64,000 nt of DNA from Prosthecobacter sp. (GTDB lineage Bacteria > Verrucomicrobiota > Verrucomicrobiia > Verrucomicrobiales > Verrucomicrobiaceae). A model generated the notes under the pieces. That model worked only from the letters and a program-made list of their open reading frames with translations, did no database searches and was not told the DNA's origin. The first letter of the stretch is position 1. Each line of letters opens with the position of its first letter. Below, in pieces: positions 52,406-61,084 of this stretch. The stretch covers positions 1 through 64,000 of the forward strand of contig JABARQ010000041.1 of assembly GCA_019186985.1 (NCBI GenBank), in the 5' to 3' direction. Both the position numbers and the translations under genes were made by a program.

Positions 52406-53557
52406 TCACAGGGCCGCCTGGAGGATGGAGCGCAGCGCAGGGAGGTCGAGAGGCACGGGATTTCCCTTCATGCTGCTGGCCCTGGAGGCCTTGAGGGCAA
52501 GGCCATCAAGGTCTTGAGGGCGGATTCCGTAGGATGCCAGGCCTGGAATTCGCAGTCGTTCCGCAAGGCCGCTCAGCACGGGCGGCGCTGCTTCAGCGTG
52601 GGCGTCCGGCCTGCCGGTCAGGAGTGCCGCCGCCGTCTGGAATCGTTCCAGTGTTTCCGGGGCGGCGGCCTGACGTGCGGCGGAAAGGTTGGCCTCCCAG
52701 ACTGGAGCGAGAAGAGCAGCGCAGACAGCGCCGTGCGGTGCGGAAAACTGCCCGCCGACAGGCGCCGCGAAGCCGTGCACCGCCCCCAGTCCTGCGTTGG
52801 CAAGGGCCATGCCGCTGTACAGGGCCGCGAGAGCCATGTCTTCACGGGCATCCAGGTCCCGGCCGTCGTTCACGGCACGCTCCAGTGAGCGCATGGAACG
52901 CCGGATGCCTTCGAGGCAAAGAGCATCGGTCATGGGCTGGGCCCGGCAGGAAACAAAGGCTTCCAGGCACTGGGTCAGGGCGTCCATGCCGCTGGCCGCC
53001 GTGACTTCCGGCGGGCATTCAAGGGCAAGAGCGGGGTCGATCAGAGCCACTCTGGGCAGCATGGAAGCATGGCGCAGGCTGGCCTTCACCCCATGTTCTG
53101 GAACGGCTAGCACGGCGTTGCGGGTGGCTTCGGCCCCCGTGCCTGCCGTGGTCGGCATGGCGAGAAAGGGCAGGGACGGACGGTCAAGGGCACGGCCCTG
53201 GCCCACCACTTCGAGGTAGTCGAGCGCATCCCCGGGCTGGGTCGCCAGGGCGGCCACGGCCTTTCCGCCATCCACCGCGCTGCCTCCGCCCAAACCAATG
53301 ACGGCCTCAGCCTTGATCTCACGGGCCATGACGGCCCCGTTTCGTGCCTCCTGAAGGGTGGGTTCCTTTTGAATGCCGAAAACCGAGACGTCGAGGCCTG
53401 CGGAACGCAGGGAATCGATGATGGGGGAGGCTCGTTCGGGGTGTGAACCTGTGACCAGCAGGACGCTTCGGCCCCATTCACGGCACAGGGAGGCTGCCTG
53501 GGCGGCGGTGTGGCGGCCGAAGATGATCCGGGAGGCGGTCGCGAATTCAAATTTCAT
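52406..53557 (-). CDS. Iron-containing alcohol dehydrogenase family protein with altered metal site
   Basis: A 383-residue group III dehydrogenase. The NAD-binding GGGSAVDGGKAVAAL and the metal-site block SGMDALTQCLEAFVS are clear. Relative to E. coli FucO the D-x3-H pair reads D-x3-Q. In the later block VHGFAAPVGGQFSAPHG the histidine equivalent to H267 is alanine, while the two ligands equivalent to H263 and H277 remain. The Gln variant probably defines a subfamily with different metal or substrate preference. An ATG two codons earlier (53563) is also possible. It is divergent from the SurA-like gene. Confidence 0.85.
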   Translation of the reverse strand: MKFEFATASRIIFGRHTAAQAASLCREWGRSVLLVTGSHPERASPIIDSLRSAGLDVSVFGIQKEPTLQEARNGAVMAREIKAEAVIGLGGGSAVDGGKAVAALATQPGDALDYLEVVGQGRALDRPSLPFLAMPTTAGTGAEATRNAVLAVPEHGVKASLRHASMLPRVALIDPALALECPPEVTAASGMDALTQCLEAFVSCRAQPMTDALCLEGIRRSMRSLERAVNDGRDLDAREDMALAALYSGMALANAGLGAVHGFAAPVGGQFSAPHGAVCAALLAPVWEANLSAARQAAAPETLERFQTAAALLTGRPDAHAEAAPPVLSGLAERLRIPGLASYGIRPQDLDGLALKASRASSMKGNPVPLDLPALRSILQAAL

Positions 53558-53691
53558 GTCCACTTCGTGGACGCCAGGGGAGCTTCGTCAAGGGGGGAGG
53601 CTGGGGAACGGCAGCTGGCGATCCTATCAAATGAACCCTGTTTTGCCCTTGCAGGGCATCGTCGGGATGCTTAACCGTCCCTGATCATCCC

Positions 53692-54675
53692 ATGGTTTCC
53701 CCTTTGCGCCCCCTCCTCTTCCTTTTCTGCACCCTGGGCCTTGCAGGCGTGTCGTCCGCCCAGTCCTCCAGCAATGGCATCGCGGCCGTGGTGAATGGCA
53801 ACGTTGTCACGCGTTCCGAGGTGAGGGATGCCGTGAACGCCCAGGAGCAGATGCTGCGGTTTCAGCTTCAAAACGACCCGGGTGCCCTGCAGCGTGAAAT
53901 TGCCAACCTGCGGGCCACGGCGCTGGACAGCCTGATCGACCGCGAGCTGGTGCTTACCGAGTTCAAGCGCCTGGGGGCGCAGATCAAGCCGCAGTGGGTG
54001 GAGGACGACATCAATTCGATCATCCGGGAGAGCTTCAAGGGCGACCGTGACGCCTTTGTGAAGGAGCTGGCCAAGAACGGCATGACGATGAAGAAGTTCC
54101 GCGAGATGCGTGAGAAGATGATGATCGTGCAGGCGATGCGCGGCAAGATGGCGGCCCAGCAGGCGCCGGCCACGCCGAAGGAGATCAGCGACTTCTACGA
54201 GAAGCACATCGACGAATGGCGCGAAGGCGGGATGATCAAGATCAGCACGATCACCCTTCCCAAATACAGCGGTGACAACGGATCCACCCCGGAGGGGCAG
54301 AAGAAGCTGGCCGAGGAGATTCGCCGCAAGGTTGTGAACGGTGCGGACTTCGCCACCACGGCCAAGACATACTCCAAGGACAGTCACGCGGAGAACGGCG
54401 GCGCATGGGACTGGATGGCGCGCGACCAGATGAAACCTTCCATCGCCGCCGTTGCCTTTGCCCTGAAGACCGGAGGCATCAGCAGCGTGATCGAGGAGGA
54501 GGGCTCCTACATCATCATCGCCTGTGATGCCATCAAGCATGGCAATGCCAAGTCGCTTGAGGAGGTCCGGAAGGAGATCGAGCGCGCCATCTCCTCGGAA
54601 AAATCCAAGGCGACCCTGGACAAGTGGATGGAAGGGCTGCGCAAGCGGTCGGTGATCAAGAAGTTTGGCTGGTAA
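53692..54675 (+). CDS. SurA-like periplasmic chaperone/peptidyl-prolyl isomerase
   Basis: A 327-residue exported protein with a signal peptide (MVSPLRPLLFLFCTLGLAGVSSA). A SurA-type N-terminal chaperone domain begins with IAAVVNGNVVTRSEVRDAV and includes LIDRELVLTEF. One parvulin-like domain follows (about 180-280), with AKTYSKDSHAENGGAWDW and the GGISSVIEEEGSYIIIACD end. SurA helps outer-membrane proteins fold. E. coli SurA has two parvulin domains and this one has a single one. The gene is followed 21 bases later by cutA. Confidence 0.88.
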   Translation: MVSPLRPLLFLFCTLGLAGVSSAQSSSNGIAAVVNGNVVTRSEVRDAVNAQEQMLRFQLQNDPGALQREIANLRATALDSLIDRELVLTEFKRLGAQIKPQWVEDDINSIIRESFKGDRDAFVKELAKNGMTMKKFREMREKMMIVQAMRGKMAAQQAPATPKEISDFYEKHIDEWREGGMIKISTITLPKYSGDNGSTPEGQKKLAEEIRRKVVNGADFATTAKTYSKDSHAENGGAWDWMARDQMKPSIAAVAFALKTGGISSVIEEEGSYIIIACDAIKHGNAKSLEEVRKEIERAISSEKSKATLDKWMEGLRKRSVIKKFGW

Positions 54676-54696
54676 CCCCCCCGGGGCTTGTTTTCC

Positions 54697-55023
54697 ATGT
54701 CCGATGTCCGCCTGGTCCTGACGACGTTTCCGGACCTGGAGACGGCACGCCGGACCGGACGCGTGCTTGTGGAGGAAGGACTGGCGGCCTGCATCAACCT
54801 TCTGCCAGGCGTCGAATCCATCTACCGCTGGCAGGGAAAGGTCGACCAGGCTGCGGAGGTCCTGGGGATTTTAAAAACCACCACGGATGGTTGTCAGGCC
54901 CTGGAGCAGCGTCTTGCCGCCCTTCATCCCTACGAAGTTCCTGAAATCGTGGCCATGGAACCCGCTGCGGTCAGCGCACGTTATGCTGAATGGCTGACGG
55001 GTTCGGTGAAGCCGGAGGCATGA
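54697..55023 (+). CDS. cutA: CutA family divalent-cation tolerance protein
   Basis: A 108-residue protein of the CutA family, a small ferredoxin-like trimer. Signatures are VLTTFPDLETARRTGRVLVEEGLAACINLLPGVESIYRWQGKV and HPYEVPEIVAMEP near the C-terminus. Family members bind copper and relate to metal tolerance, although the physiological role is unclear. It lies 21 bases after the SurA-like gene. The ATG at 54697 gives the standard N-terminus. Confidence 0.93.
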   Translation: MSDVRLVLTTFPDLETARRTGRVLVEEGLAACINLLPGVESIYRWQGKVDQAAEVLGILKTTTDGCQALEQRLAALHPYEVPEIVAMEPAAVSARYAEWLTGSVKPEA

Positions 55024-55105
55024 GGGAAGATTCAGGCGCAGGATCGAGGCAGGCCGAAGCTTTAGGCTGGTTGAATCATGGGGAGGCTGGTTCCTGCCGC
55101 AGGCT

Positions 55106-55633
55106 TCAGGCCCGCGACTTCACCAGGGCGATGATCTTGGCGTCATCATCGCCAGCCGCCCAGACGTGACGGAGGAAGTCGGCGGGATGGATGTCGTATT
55201 TGGACAGGAAGGCGCGATCACCGCCGCAGCCAAACATGGTGTCGGGGTCCATTTCGCCACGCAGCTTGGCACGGGCCTTGACGATGATCCTGGGCAGCCA
55301 GGTGATGCCTTCGACCTCGGCGGTCTTTGCGGGCAGTTCGGAGGGGGCGACGACATGCGTGCTGGCCACGCCTTTCTGCACGGTCAGGAAGTAGTCGCGG
55401 CGCACGGCGGTGATCAGCAGGGCGGTCGTGGCGGTGGGGTCCTGGCCGTCTGAGACGCAGTGATCTTCGACGAAGTCAAACAGTTCACGCTCCTTGCAGC
55501 CGATGGCCTTGAGGTATTCGAGGTCTTCATCGGTGAACCAGGCGGCGTAGTCGCGGTTGCCGTCGTCGTATTCCTGTACGCAGGAATCGAAGAGTTCGGC
55601 GAAATAGGCGTCCCAGATGTAGTGCTTGGTCAT
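55106..55633 (-). CDS. DUF5069-like protein
   Basis: A 175-residue cytoplasmic protein. The segment GITWLPRIIVKARAKLRGEMDPD is typical of the DUF5069 family found mostly in Verrucomicrobia, and the C-terminal KYDIHPADFLRHVW fits a small helical fold. No catalytic motif is recognised. Assignment to the family is from memory and moderately certain. It is divergent from the thioredoxin-like gene across 182 bases. Confidence 0.65.
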   Translation of the reverse strand: MTKHYIWDAYFAELFDSCVQEYDDGNRDYAAWFTDEDLEYLKAIGCKERELFDFVEDHCVSDGQDPTATTALLITAVRRDYFLTVQKGVASTHVVAPSELPAKTAEVEGITWLPRIIVKARAKLRGEMDPDTMFGCGGDRAFLSKYDIHPADFLRHVWAAGDDDAKIIALVKSRA

Positions 55634-55815
55634 GAGAAAAGGGGAGGTGGGCGGGTGCTGGAATGAACCCGGCGGGTCGGATTCATAGCGCGGATGCTGC
55701 GGCTACCAAGGGGAAACCTGGGGGCTGGGAAAGTTTGAGCGCCGGGGTTTTTCCAACCTGCGGCCGCTGACTTGTGGACAGTTTCGCCGACGGGGCCACG
55801 TTTGATCCGCAAGCC

Positions 55816-56757
55816 ATGAAACTGAACGCTTTTTTATTCGCCTTATTCATTTCGAGCGCAGGCACCTTGATCCAGGCCCAGCAGCCGGAACAGGGGCAGG
55901 GACCGGGACAGGTGCCCCAGGAGCTGATGCAGCGTTTGTTCAACCCCGGGGCGACCGAGCAGGAGCTGATTGAGGCGGCCAAGGAGGCCAACAAGGCGGG
56001 GGTGCCGCGTCAGCAGATCATCGAGGCCAAGCTGATCTGGGGGCTGCGGACACAGAACGCCGCCTGGCTGATGAAGATCCTGCCCGAGCTTGAGGTGCTT
56101 GCGGCGAACTTTGACGCCGCCCAGTCGGCCGGCATCAAGTCGGCGGACGACATCCGAGCCTTCATTGAGTTCACCAAGGGCTTGCAGGCCCAGGAGAAGA
56201 AGGACGAGGCTGGCTTCAAGAAGCACATGCAGGAGGCCTTCTGGCTGGCGCCTGCCCAGGCGCAGCTGTTTGCCCAGGCCATCGAGAAGGGAAGGCGTGA
56301 GGCGAAGATGGCCACGATGAAGATCGACCTGCAGCTGGTGCTGGCCATGTCGAATGGTGAAACCACGACGCTGGCGGACCTGGTGGCTGGGAAGAAGGCG
56401 GTGCTGCTCGACTTCTGGGCCTCGTGGTGTGGTCCCTGCATGCAGCTCATGCCGGAGCTGAAAAAGAAGGCCGGGCATCTGATGAAGCACGGCATCGTGG
56501 TCGCCGGCATGAACAAGGACGATGAAAAGGCGGAGGTGGTCTCCGAGAAGGTGCGCAACGAGCAGGGCATTGAGTTTCCCTGGCTGATCGAGCCTGCTGA
56601 CCGTCCGTTCACGAAGATGCTGGAGATCGACAGCATCCCCCGGATGATCCTGGTCGGTCCGGACGGCAAGGTGCTTTACAACGGTCATCCCCAGGACCCG
56701 GCGCTGTGGTCGGCGCTGCAGAAGATTGATCCTGAAATCAAGTCGCCGGATGCCTGA
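55816..56757 (+). CDS. Secreted thioredoxin-like (TlpA/ResA type) protein
   Basis: A 313-residue exported protein with a signal peptide (MKLNAFLFALFISSAGTLIQA). A helical domain (about 30-180) precedes a C-terminal thioredoxin fold with LLDFWASWCGPCMQLMPEL holding the WCGPC redox pair, and DSIPRMILVGPDGKVLYNG with the expected cis-Pro region. It probably reduces or rearranges disulfides in the periplasm. The long helical N-terminal domain is not typical of TlpA. The stop is 2 bases from the converging response-regulator gene. Confidence 0.85.
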   Translation: MKLNAFLFALFISSAGTLIQAQQPEQGQGPGQVPQELMQRLFNPGATEQELIEAAKEANKAGVPRQQIIEAKLIWGLRTQNAAWLMKILPELEVLAANFDAAQSAGIKSADDIRAFIEFTKGLQAQEKKDEAGFKKHMQEAFWLAPAQAQLFAQAIEKGRREAKMATMKIDLQLVLAMSNGETTTLADLVAGKKAVLLDFWASWCGPCMQLMPELKKKAGHLMKHGIVVAGMNKDDEKAEVVSEKVRNEQGIEFPWLIEPADRPFTKMLEIDSIPRMILVGPDGKVLYNGHPQDPALWSALQKIDPEIKSPDA

Positions 56758-56759
56758 TC

Positions 56760-57494
56760 TCAGGCGTCCGGATTGATGAACATGTAGCCGGCGCTGCGCA
56801 CCGTCCGGATGTAATGAGGCTGGTGGGCGTCGTCGCCGAGCTTCCTGCGCAGGGCGGCGATGTGGACATCGACGCTGCGGTCAAAGACTTCATACTGGCG
56901 GTCGCGCAGGTTTTCGATCAGGGCCTCGCGCGACTTGATGCGCCCGCGTGACTTCATGAGGGCGGCGAGGATGTCGAACTCCACGGGCGTGAGCACAAGA
57001 ACCTGGTCATTCTGGGTGGCGACACGGGCGTCGAGGTTGAGGCGCACGGTGCCGACGACGAGTTCCTTGACCGGGGGCTCCGTCTGCTGGCCCTGCGAAA
57101 TGACGGAGCGGCGTGTGACGGCTCGCAGACGGGCCAGCAGTTCGCGGGTGGAGAATGTCTTGGGCAGGTAGTCATCAGCCCCGATCTCCAGTCCGACGAT
57201 GCGGTCAGCCTCCTCCCCCCGGGCGGTCAGCATCAGGATGGGCACGGCGGATTTGGCGCGGATGCGCTTCAGCACCTCAAAGCCGTCACAGCCCGGCAGC
57301 ATGACATCGAGGATGATGGCATGCCAGGGGGCAGCCAGGGCGCGTTCGGCTCCCTCGGGTCCCGAGTGGACCAGTTCCACCGCATAGCCGAGTGGCGTCA
57401 GGTAGTCACGGATCAGGCCGGCGAGCTTGCGGTCATCATCAATGACGAGGATGTGGGTGAGACCGTCTTGAAAACCGGAAGGTTCGGGAGGCAT
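56760..57494 (-). CDS. OmpR/CpxR-type response regulator
   Basis: A 244-residue two-component regulator. The receiver domain (about 14-125) has acidic residues in VIDDDRKL, the phosphoacceptor aspartate in IILDVMLPG and the switch lysine in DDYLPKTFSTREL. A threonine follows this lysine where proline is usual. The C-terminal winged helix (about 145-240) has ALRRKLGDDAHQPHYIRTVRSAGYMF. No histidine kinase gene is adjacent, so it is an orphan in this window. The divergent ECF-like gene lies 147 bases away. Confidence 0.92.
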   Translation of the reverse strand: MPPEPSGFQDGLTHILVIDDDRKLAGLIRDYLTPLGYAVELVHSGPEGAERALAAPWHAIILDVMLPGCDGFEVLKRIRAKSAVPILMLTARGEEADRIVGLEIGADDYLPKTFSTRELLARLRAVTRRSVISQGQQTEPPVKELVVGTVRLNLDARVATQNDQVLVLTPVEFDILAALMKSRGRIKSREALIENLRDRQYEVFDRSVDVHIAALRRKLGDDAHQPHYIRTVRSAGYMFINPDA

Positions 57495-57641
57495 GAAGAG
57501 AGAAAGCTAGAGGGGCGGCAGGCGGCTGGGGAGGGGATTTACAATGAATTAACAAAAATGCCCGGGTTTGCACACGGGATGTTTACATGACACCGGTTGA
57601 TTCTGAGGGCCGCGTTGAACTGCGGCTTTTCACGTCACCTC

Positions 57642-58286
57642 ATGACAAAAACGACAGAATCAGACCTGCTGATCGAAGCGTTCTGCCGGACGCACTGGCG
57701 TCGGCTGCAAGGGCTGGCTGTTCGTTCCGTCGGCTCGTGGACGGAGGCTGAAGATGTGGTCCAGGAGCTGTTTCTGGGCTTGGCCAGGAACGAAAAGCTG
57801 GCCGGTCTGGCCGTCAGACCGGCGGGCGAACAGTCGGCCTACCTGTCTTTGCGGTTGAATAGCCTGCTTCGCAGCCGCTGGCGCAATGCACGAAGGGACC
57901 GGCGCTTGGCGATGTTGGAGGCCGTGCCGTTGGACAAATGCCATGCCGACATGGCTTCATCGGCCGTGTCACCTGCATCCGAGGCTGACAGGGCCTGGCT
58001 GGCGCGCTGCATTGAAACAGCCATCGCCCGTTTGCGTCTGCAGACACAGGAGGCGGCCTGGAACCAGATCAGTTCGAGGCTGGAAGGGGAAGGCGAACGG
58101 GCGGGGCGGACGGGAGCGCAGCGTGTCGCGCTGCACAGGGCCCGGCAGAAGCTGCGTGAACTGATTCGGGAGGAGATGAACGGGGCGTTCCAGGATTGGA
58201 ACCTGAAGCAGCCGGGTCAGGCTTTTTCAAAGGCGTCCGCCACACGCAGGATGTTGGCTTCATCCAAGGGCTTGCCGATGATTTGA
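57642..58286 (+). CDS. ECF-like RNA polymerase sigma factor
   Basis: A 214-residue sigma-70-family protein. Region 2 is recognisable in EAFCRTHWRRLQGLAVRSVGSWTEAEDVVQELFLGLARNEKLAG, split here by residue position, and region 4 in TGAQRVALHRARQKLRELIREEM. The C-terminal 35 residues are unusual and antisense to gatA, with which the gene overlaps tail-to-tail by 70 bases. No anti-sigma gene lies beside it. The ATG at 57642 was preferred over an earlier start because upstream residues do not fit region 1. Confidence 0.7.
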   Translation: MTKTTESDLLIEAFCRTHWRRLQGLAVRSVGSWTEAEDVVQELFLGLARNEKLAGLAVRPAGEQSAYLSLRLNSLLRSRWRNARRDRRLAMLEAVPLDKCHADMASSAVSPASEADRAWLARCIETAIARLRLQTQEAAWNQISSRLEGEGERAGRTGAQRVALHRARQKLRELIREEMNGAFQDWNLKQPGQAFSKASATRRMLASSKGLPMI

Positions 58287-59638
58287 AGGCCGACAGGAAG
58301 CTGCCTGCCGCCCTCCTCGGCGGTGCCGCAGGGGATGCTGATGCCTGGCAGGCCGGCCAGGTTCACCGGGATGGTGAAAATATCCTCCAGGTAGGCCGCC
58401 AGCGGGTTGTCCTTCAGCTCGCCCAGCCTGTGGGCTGGCGTCGGGCTGGTGGGGCTGACGATGACATCCACCTGCTCGAAGGCTTTTTCAAAATCCTGGC
58501 GGATCAGGGTGCGGGCACGCTGGGCCTTGAGGTAATAGGCGTCGTAGTAGCCGCTGCTGAGCACATAGGTGCCAAGAAGGATGCGGCGTTTGACCTCGGG
58601 GCCGAAACCTTCCTCGCGGCTCATCATGTAATGCTCCATGAGGTCGCCGGCACCGGCGCTGCGGTGGCCGTAGCGGACGCCGTCAAAACGGGCAAGGTTG
58701 GCGGAGGCCTCCGCCGGGGCGATGATGTAGTAGGTGCTGACGCCGACATCCGTGTGAGGCAGGCTTATCTCGACCGGAATGGCGCCGAGGCCCTCCAGCT
58801 TTTTGATGGCGGCCTGGACGGAGGCTGAGACGCCGGCGTGGATGCCGGAGATGAAATACTCCTTCGGCAGGCCGATGCGCAGGCCCTTGATGTCCCTGCC
58901 GAGGGCGCTGGTAAAATCCGGCGCAGGCACGTCGAGGGAGGTGCTGTCGCGCGGATCTTTGCCGCAAAGATGGTTAAGAAGCAGGGCGGCGTCCTCGACG
59001 GTCCTGGTGATGGGGCCGATCTGGTCCAGGGAGGAGGCGAAGGCGACCAGGCCGAAGCGTGAGATGCGGCCGTAGGTGGGCTTGATGCCGACGCAGCCGC
59101 AGAGGGCGGCGGGCTGGCGGATGGAGCCTCCGGTGTCGGAACCCAGGGTCGCAACGGCCAGGTTGCCTGCCACGGCGGCCGCGCTGCCGCCGCTGCTGCC
59201 ACCCGGGATGCGGTCGAGGTCATGCGGATTTCGAGTGACACCGAGGGCGGAGTTTTCCGTGGAGGAGCCCATGGCGAACTCGTCCATGTTCAGCCTGCCG
59301 AAAGGGATGGCTCCGGCGTTGCGGAGACGGGTGATGGCGCCGGCGTCGTAGGGGGCGGTGTAGTTTTCCGACAGCATCCTTGAGCCGCAGGTGCAGGGCT
59401 GGCCGGTGACATTGATGTTGTCCTTGATGCCGATGGGGATGCCGCCCAGGGGCAGGCTGAGGTCGGCCTTTTCAGCTTCTGCGAGGGCTTTGTCGACATC
59501 CCAGGTCAGGTAGGCGCCAAGGGTGCCGTTCCTGGTTTCGATGGTGCCGGCCAGATCGGTGATGATGTCACGTGGCGAGATTTCCCGGGCGGCAAGCCGG
59601 CGGCGCAACGTGGCGATGGTGGAGGAGGAAAGGGACAT
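58217..59638 (-). CDS. gatA: Aspartyl/glutamyl-tRNA(Asn/Gln) amidotransferase subunit A
   Basis: A 473-residue amidase-signature enzyme. The Ser-cisSer-Lys triad region is visible: the lysine in PIGIKDNINV, the Gly/Ser loop IPGGSSGGSAAAVAG and the second serine in SDTGGSIRQPAALCG. GatA releases ammonia from glutamine for GatB to convert misacylated tRNA. It is 61 bases downstream of gatC on the same strand; gatB is not in the window. The 3' end overlaps the sigma-factor gene. Confidence 0.95.
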   Translation of the reverse strand: MSLSSSTIATLRRRLAAREISPRDIITDLAGTIETRNGTLGAYLTWDVDKALAEAEKADLSLPLGGIPIGIKDNINVTGQPCTCGSRMLSENYTAPYDAGAITRLRNAGAIPFGRLNMDEFAMGSSTENSALGVTRNPHDLDRIPGGSSGGSAAAVAGNLAVATLGSDTGGSIRQPAALCGCVGIKPTYGRISRFGLVAFASSLDQIGPITRTVEDAALLLNHLCGKDPRDSTSLDVPAPDFTSALGRDIKGLRIGLPKEYFISGIHAGVSASVQAAIKKLEGLGAIPVEISLPHTDVGVSTYYIIAPAEASANLARFDGVRYGHRSAGAGDLMEHYMMSREEGFGPEVKRRILLGTYVLSSGYYDAYYLKAQRARTLIRQDFEKAFEQVDVIVSPTSPTPAHRLGELKDNPLAAYLEDIFTIPVNLAGLPGISIPCGTAEEGGRQLPVGLQIIGKPLDEANILRVADAFEKA

Positions 59639-59699
59639 GAATCGGAAGGTGCAGGGCTGGAGGGCAATGGGCGGCTGTGCCGGAGTCTAAGCCAGGGGA

Positions 59700-59984
59700 T
59701 TACTCGATGACCTTGGGGATCTGGAACTGGTCCATGGCACGGCGCGGCGCGTTGGCGAGGGCCTGGTCCTGGGTGAAGCCGGGGCGGGTTTCGTCGGGAC
59801 GGATGACGTCAAAGACCGGCATCGCATGGGCGCTGGGCTCGGCGTCGAGCGTGTGGGAGCTGAGCTGGTCGATGTGACCCAGGATGCGGGTCAGCTGCTC
59901 CTGGTAATGGGCGGCCTCCTCCTCGGTGAGGGCGAGGCGGGAGAGCTTGGCGACGTGATGGATGTCGATCTGCGGGGAAGGCAT
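59700..59984 (-). CDS. gatC: Aspartyl/glutamyl-tRNA(Asn/Gln) amidotransferase subunit C
   Basis: A 94-residue GatC, the belt-like subunit that holds GatA and GatB together. The start MPSPQIDIHHVAKLSRLALTEEE and the conserved LRPDE-like block (VIRPDETRPGF) are typical. It precedes gatA in the usual gatC-gatA order. Confidence 0.94.
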   Translation of the reverse strand: MPSPQIDIHHVAKLSRLALTEEEAAHYQEQLTRILGHIDQLSSHTLDAEPSAHAMPVFDVIRPDETRPGFTQDQALANAPRRAMDQFQIPKVIE

Positions 59985-60118
59985 GGCCTGCCTTTAGGCC
60001 TTCTTGGCGTGGTGGCAAGCGGAGGCTCTCGGCGCTGACGGGATGCGACGACTTTTGCCGGGCCTGTGGCCGTCCTTCTTGCAAATGCGGTGGAACTCGC
60101 CAGACAAGAGCGACTCCC

Positions 60119-61018
60119 GTGTCAGCCAGCCAAACACCGCCTACCGACGATCATCACTTTCGTCGCGGCATGTTCTGGATGCTGGGGTCGCTGGCCGGAT
60201 TCACCGGCATGGCGCTGCTGGTGAAGCATCTCGGCAGTGATCGTGGCGTGAGTCCCTGGTGGGCCTTGTTTTTCCGGGCCTGGGTGGGGCTCGCGGTGGT
60301 GGCCGTCGTCTATGGACCGCGAAAGAACGTGAGCTTCCGTCGTGCGGCGACCGGCCGCATGCTGGTTTCACGCGGCGTGCTTGGGGCGCTGGGAACGGCG
60401 GCCTATTACACCACGCTGCCGGTCCTTGGCGCAGGCAAGGCGACGCTGATCGGCAACACCTGGTCGATCTGGGCGGCGCTGCTGGCCGTGCCGCTGCTGG
60501 GTGAGCTGCTGACGTTTCGCAAGGTCATGGGCATGGTGCTGGCGATAGGCGGCATCGCCCTGATCACGGAGATGAGGCCGGGGGCGGCGGGGCATCTGGG
60601 ACTGCATGAAGGCATCGCGATTGGGGGAGCCCTGGTGGCGGCCTGCGTGGTCGTGGTGATCCGGCAGCTGACGCGGACGGAGAGCAGCGGGACCATTTTC
60701 GCCAGCCAGTGCATCTATGCCGCGCTGCTGGCGCTGCCGTTCTGCCTTCAGGCGAGGCTGCCGGGCGGTCTGGACTTTGTGCTGCTGACGATGGCGGCCG
60801 TGCTTGCTGCGGGGGGGCAGATTGGCATGACGGAAGGGTTTCGTTTCCTGCCGGTCAGTGTCGGCGGCGCCTTTCAGATGCTGCTGCCGCTGTTCATCAC
60901 CACCGGAGGCTGCCTGTTGTTTGGCGAGCGCTTCACCTGGATGCAAAGCCTGGGTGCGGCGCTGATCCTGGCGGGCTGCCATGGCGTCGTGTCCTCGCCT
61001 GCCCGCAGGCCGAAGTGA
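60119..61018 (+). CDS. DMT superfamily (EamA) transporter
   Basis: A 299-residue inner-membrane protein with about ten hydrophobic segments in two EamA repeats (roughly 15-145 and 155-290). Motifs include GVLGALGTAAYYTTLP and the second-repeat end LFGERFTWMQSLGAALILAG. Substrates of this superfamily are metabolites or amino acids; none can be inferred. The start is a GTG at 60119. The GntR-LacI-type gene follows after 66 bases. Confidence 0.9.
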   Translation: MSASQTPPTDDHHFRRGMFWMLGSLAGFTGMALLVKHLGSDRGVSPWWALFFRAWVGLAVVAVVYGPRKNVSFRRAATGRMLVSRGVLGALGTAAYYTTLPVLGAGKATLIGNTWSIWAALLAVPLLGELLTFRKVMGMVLAIGGIALITEMRPGAAGHLGLHEGIAIGGALVAACVVVVIRQLTRTESSGTIFASQCIYAALLALPFCLQARLPGGLDFVLLTMAAVLAAGGQIGMTEGFRFLPVSVGGAFQMLLPLFITTGGCLLFGERFTWMQSLGAALILAGCHGVVSSPARRPK

Positions 61019-61084
61019 TGTGAAATCACGGTGGCTGCAAATGGAGGTGGCGGTTTTTCCAGGTCGCTGACATCATGCCTCTTC

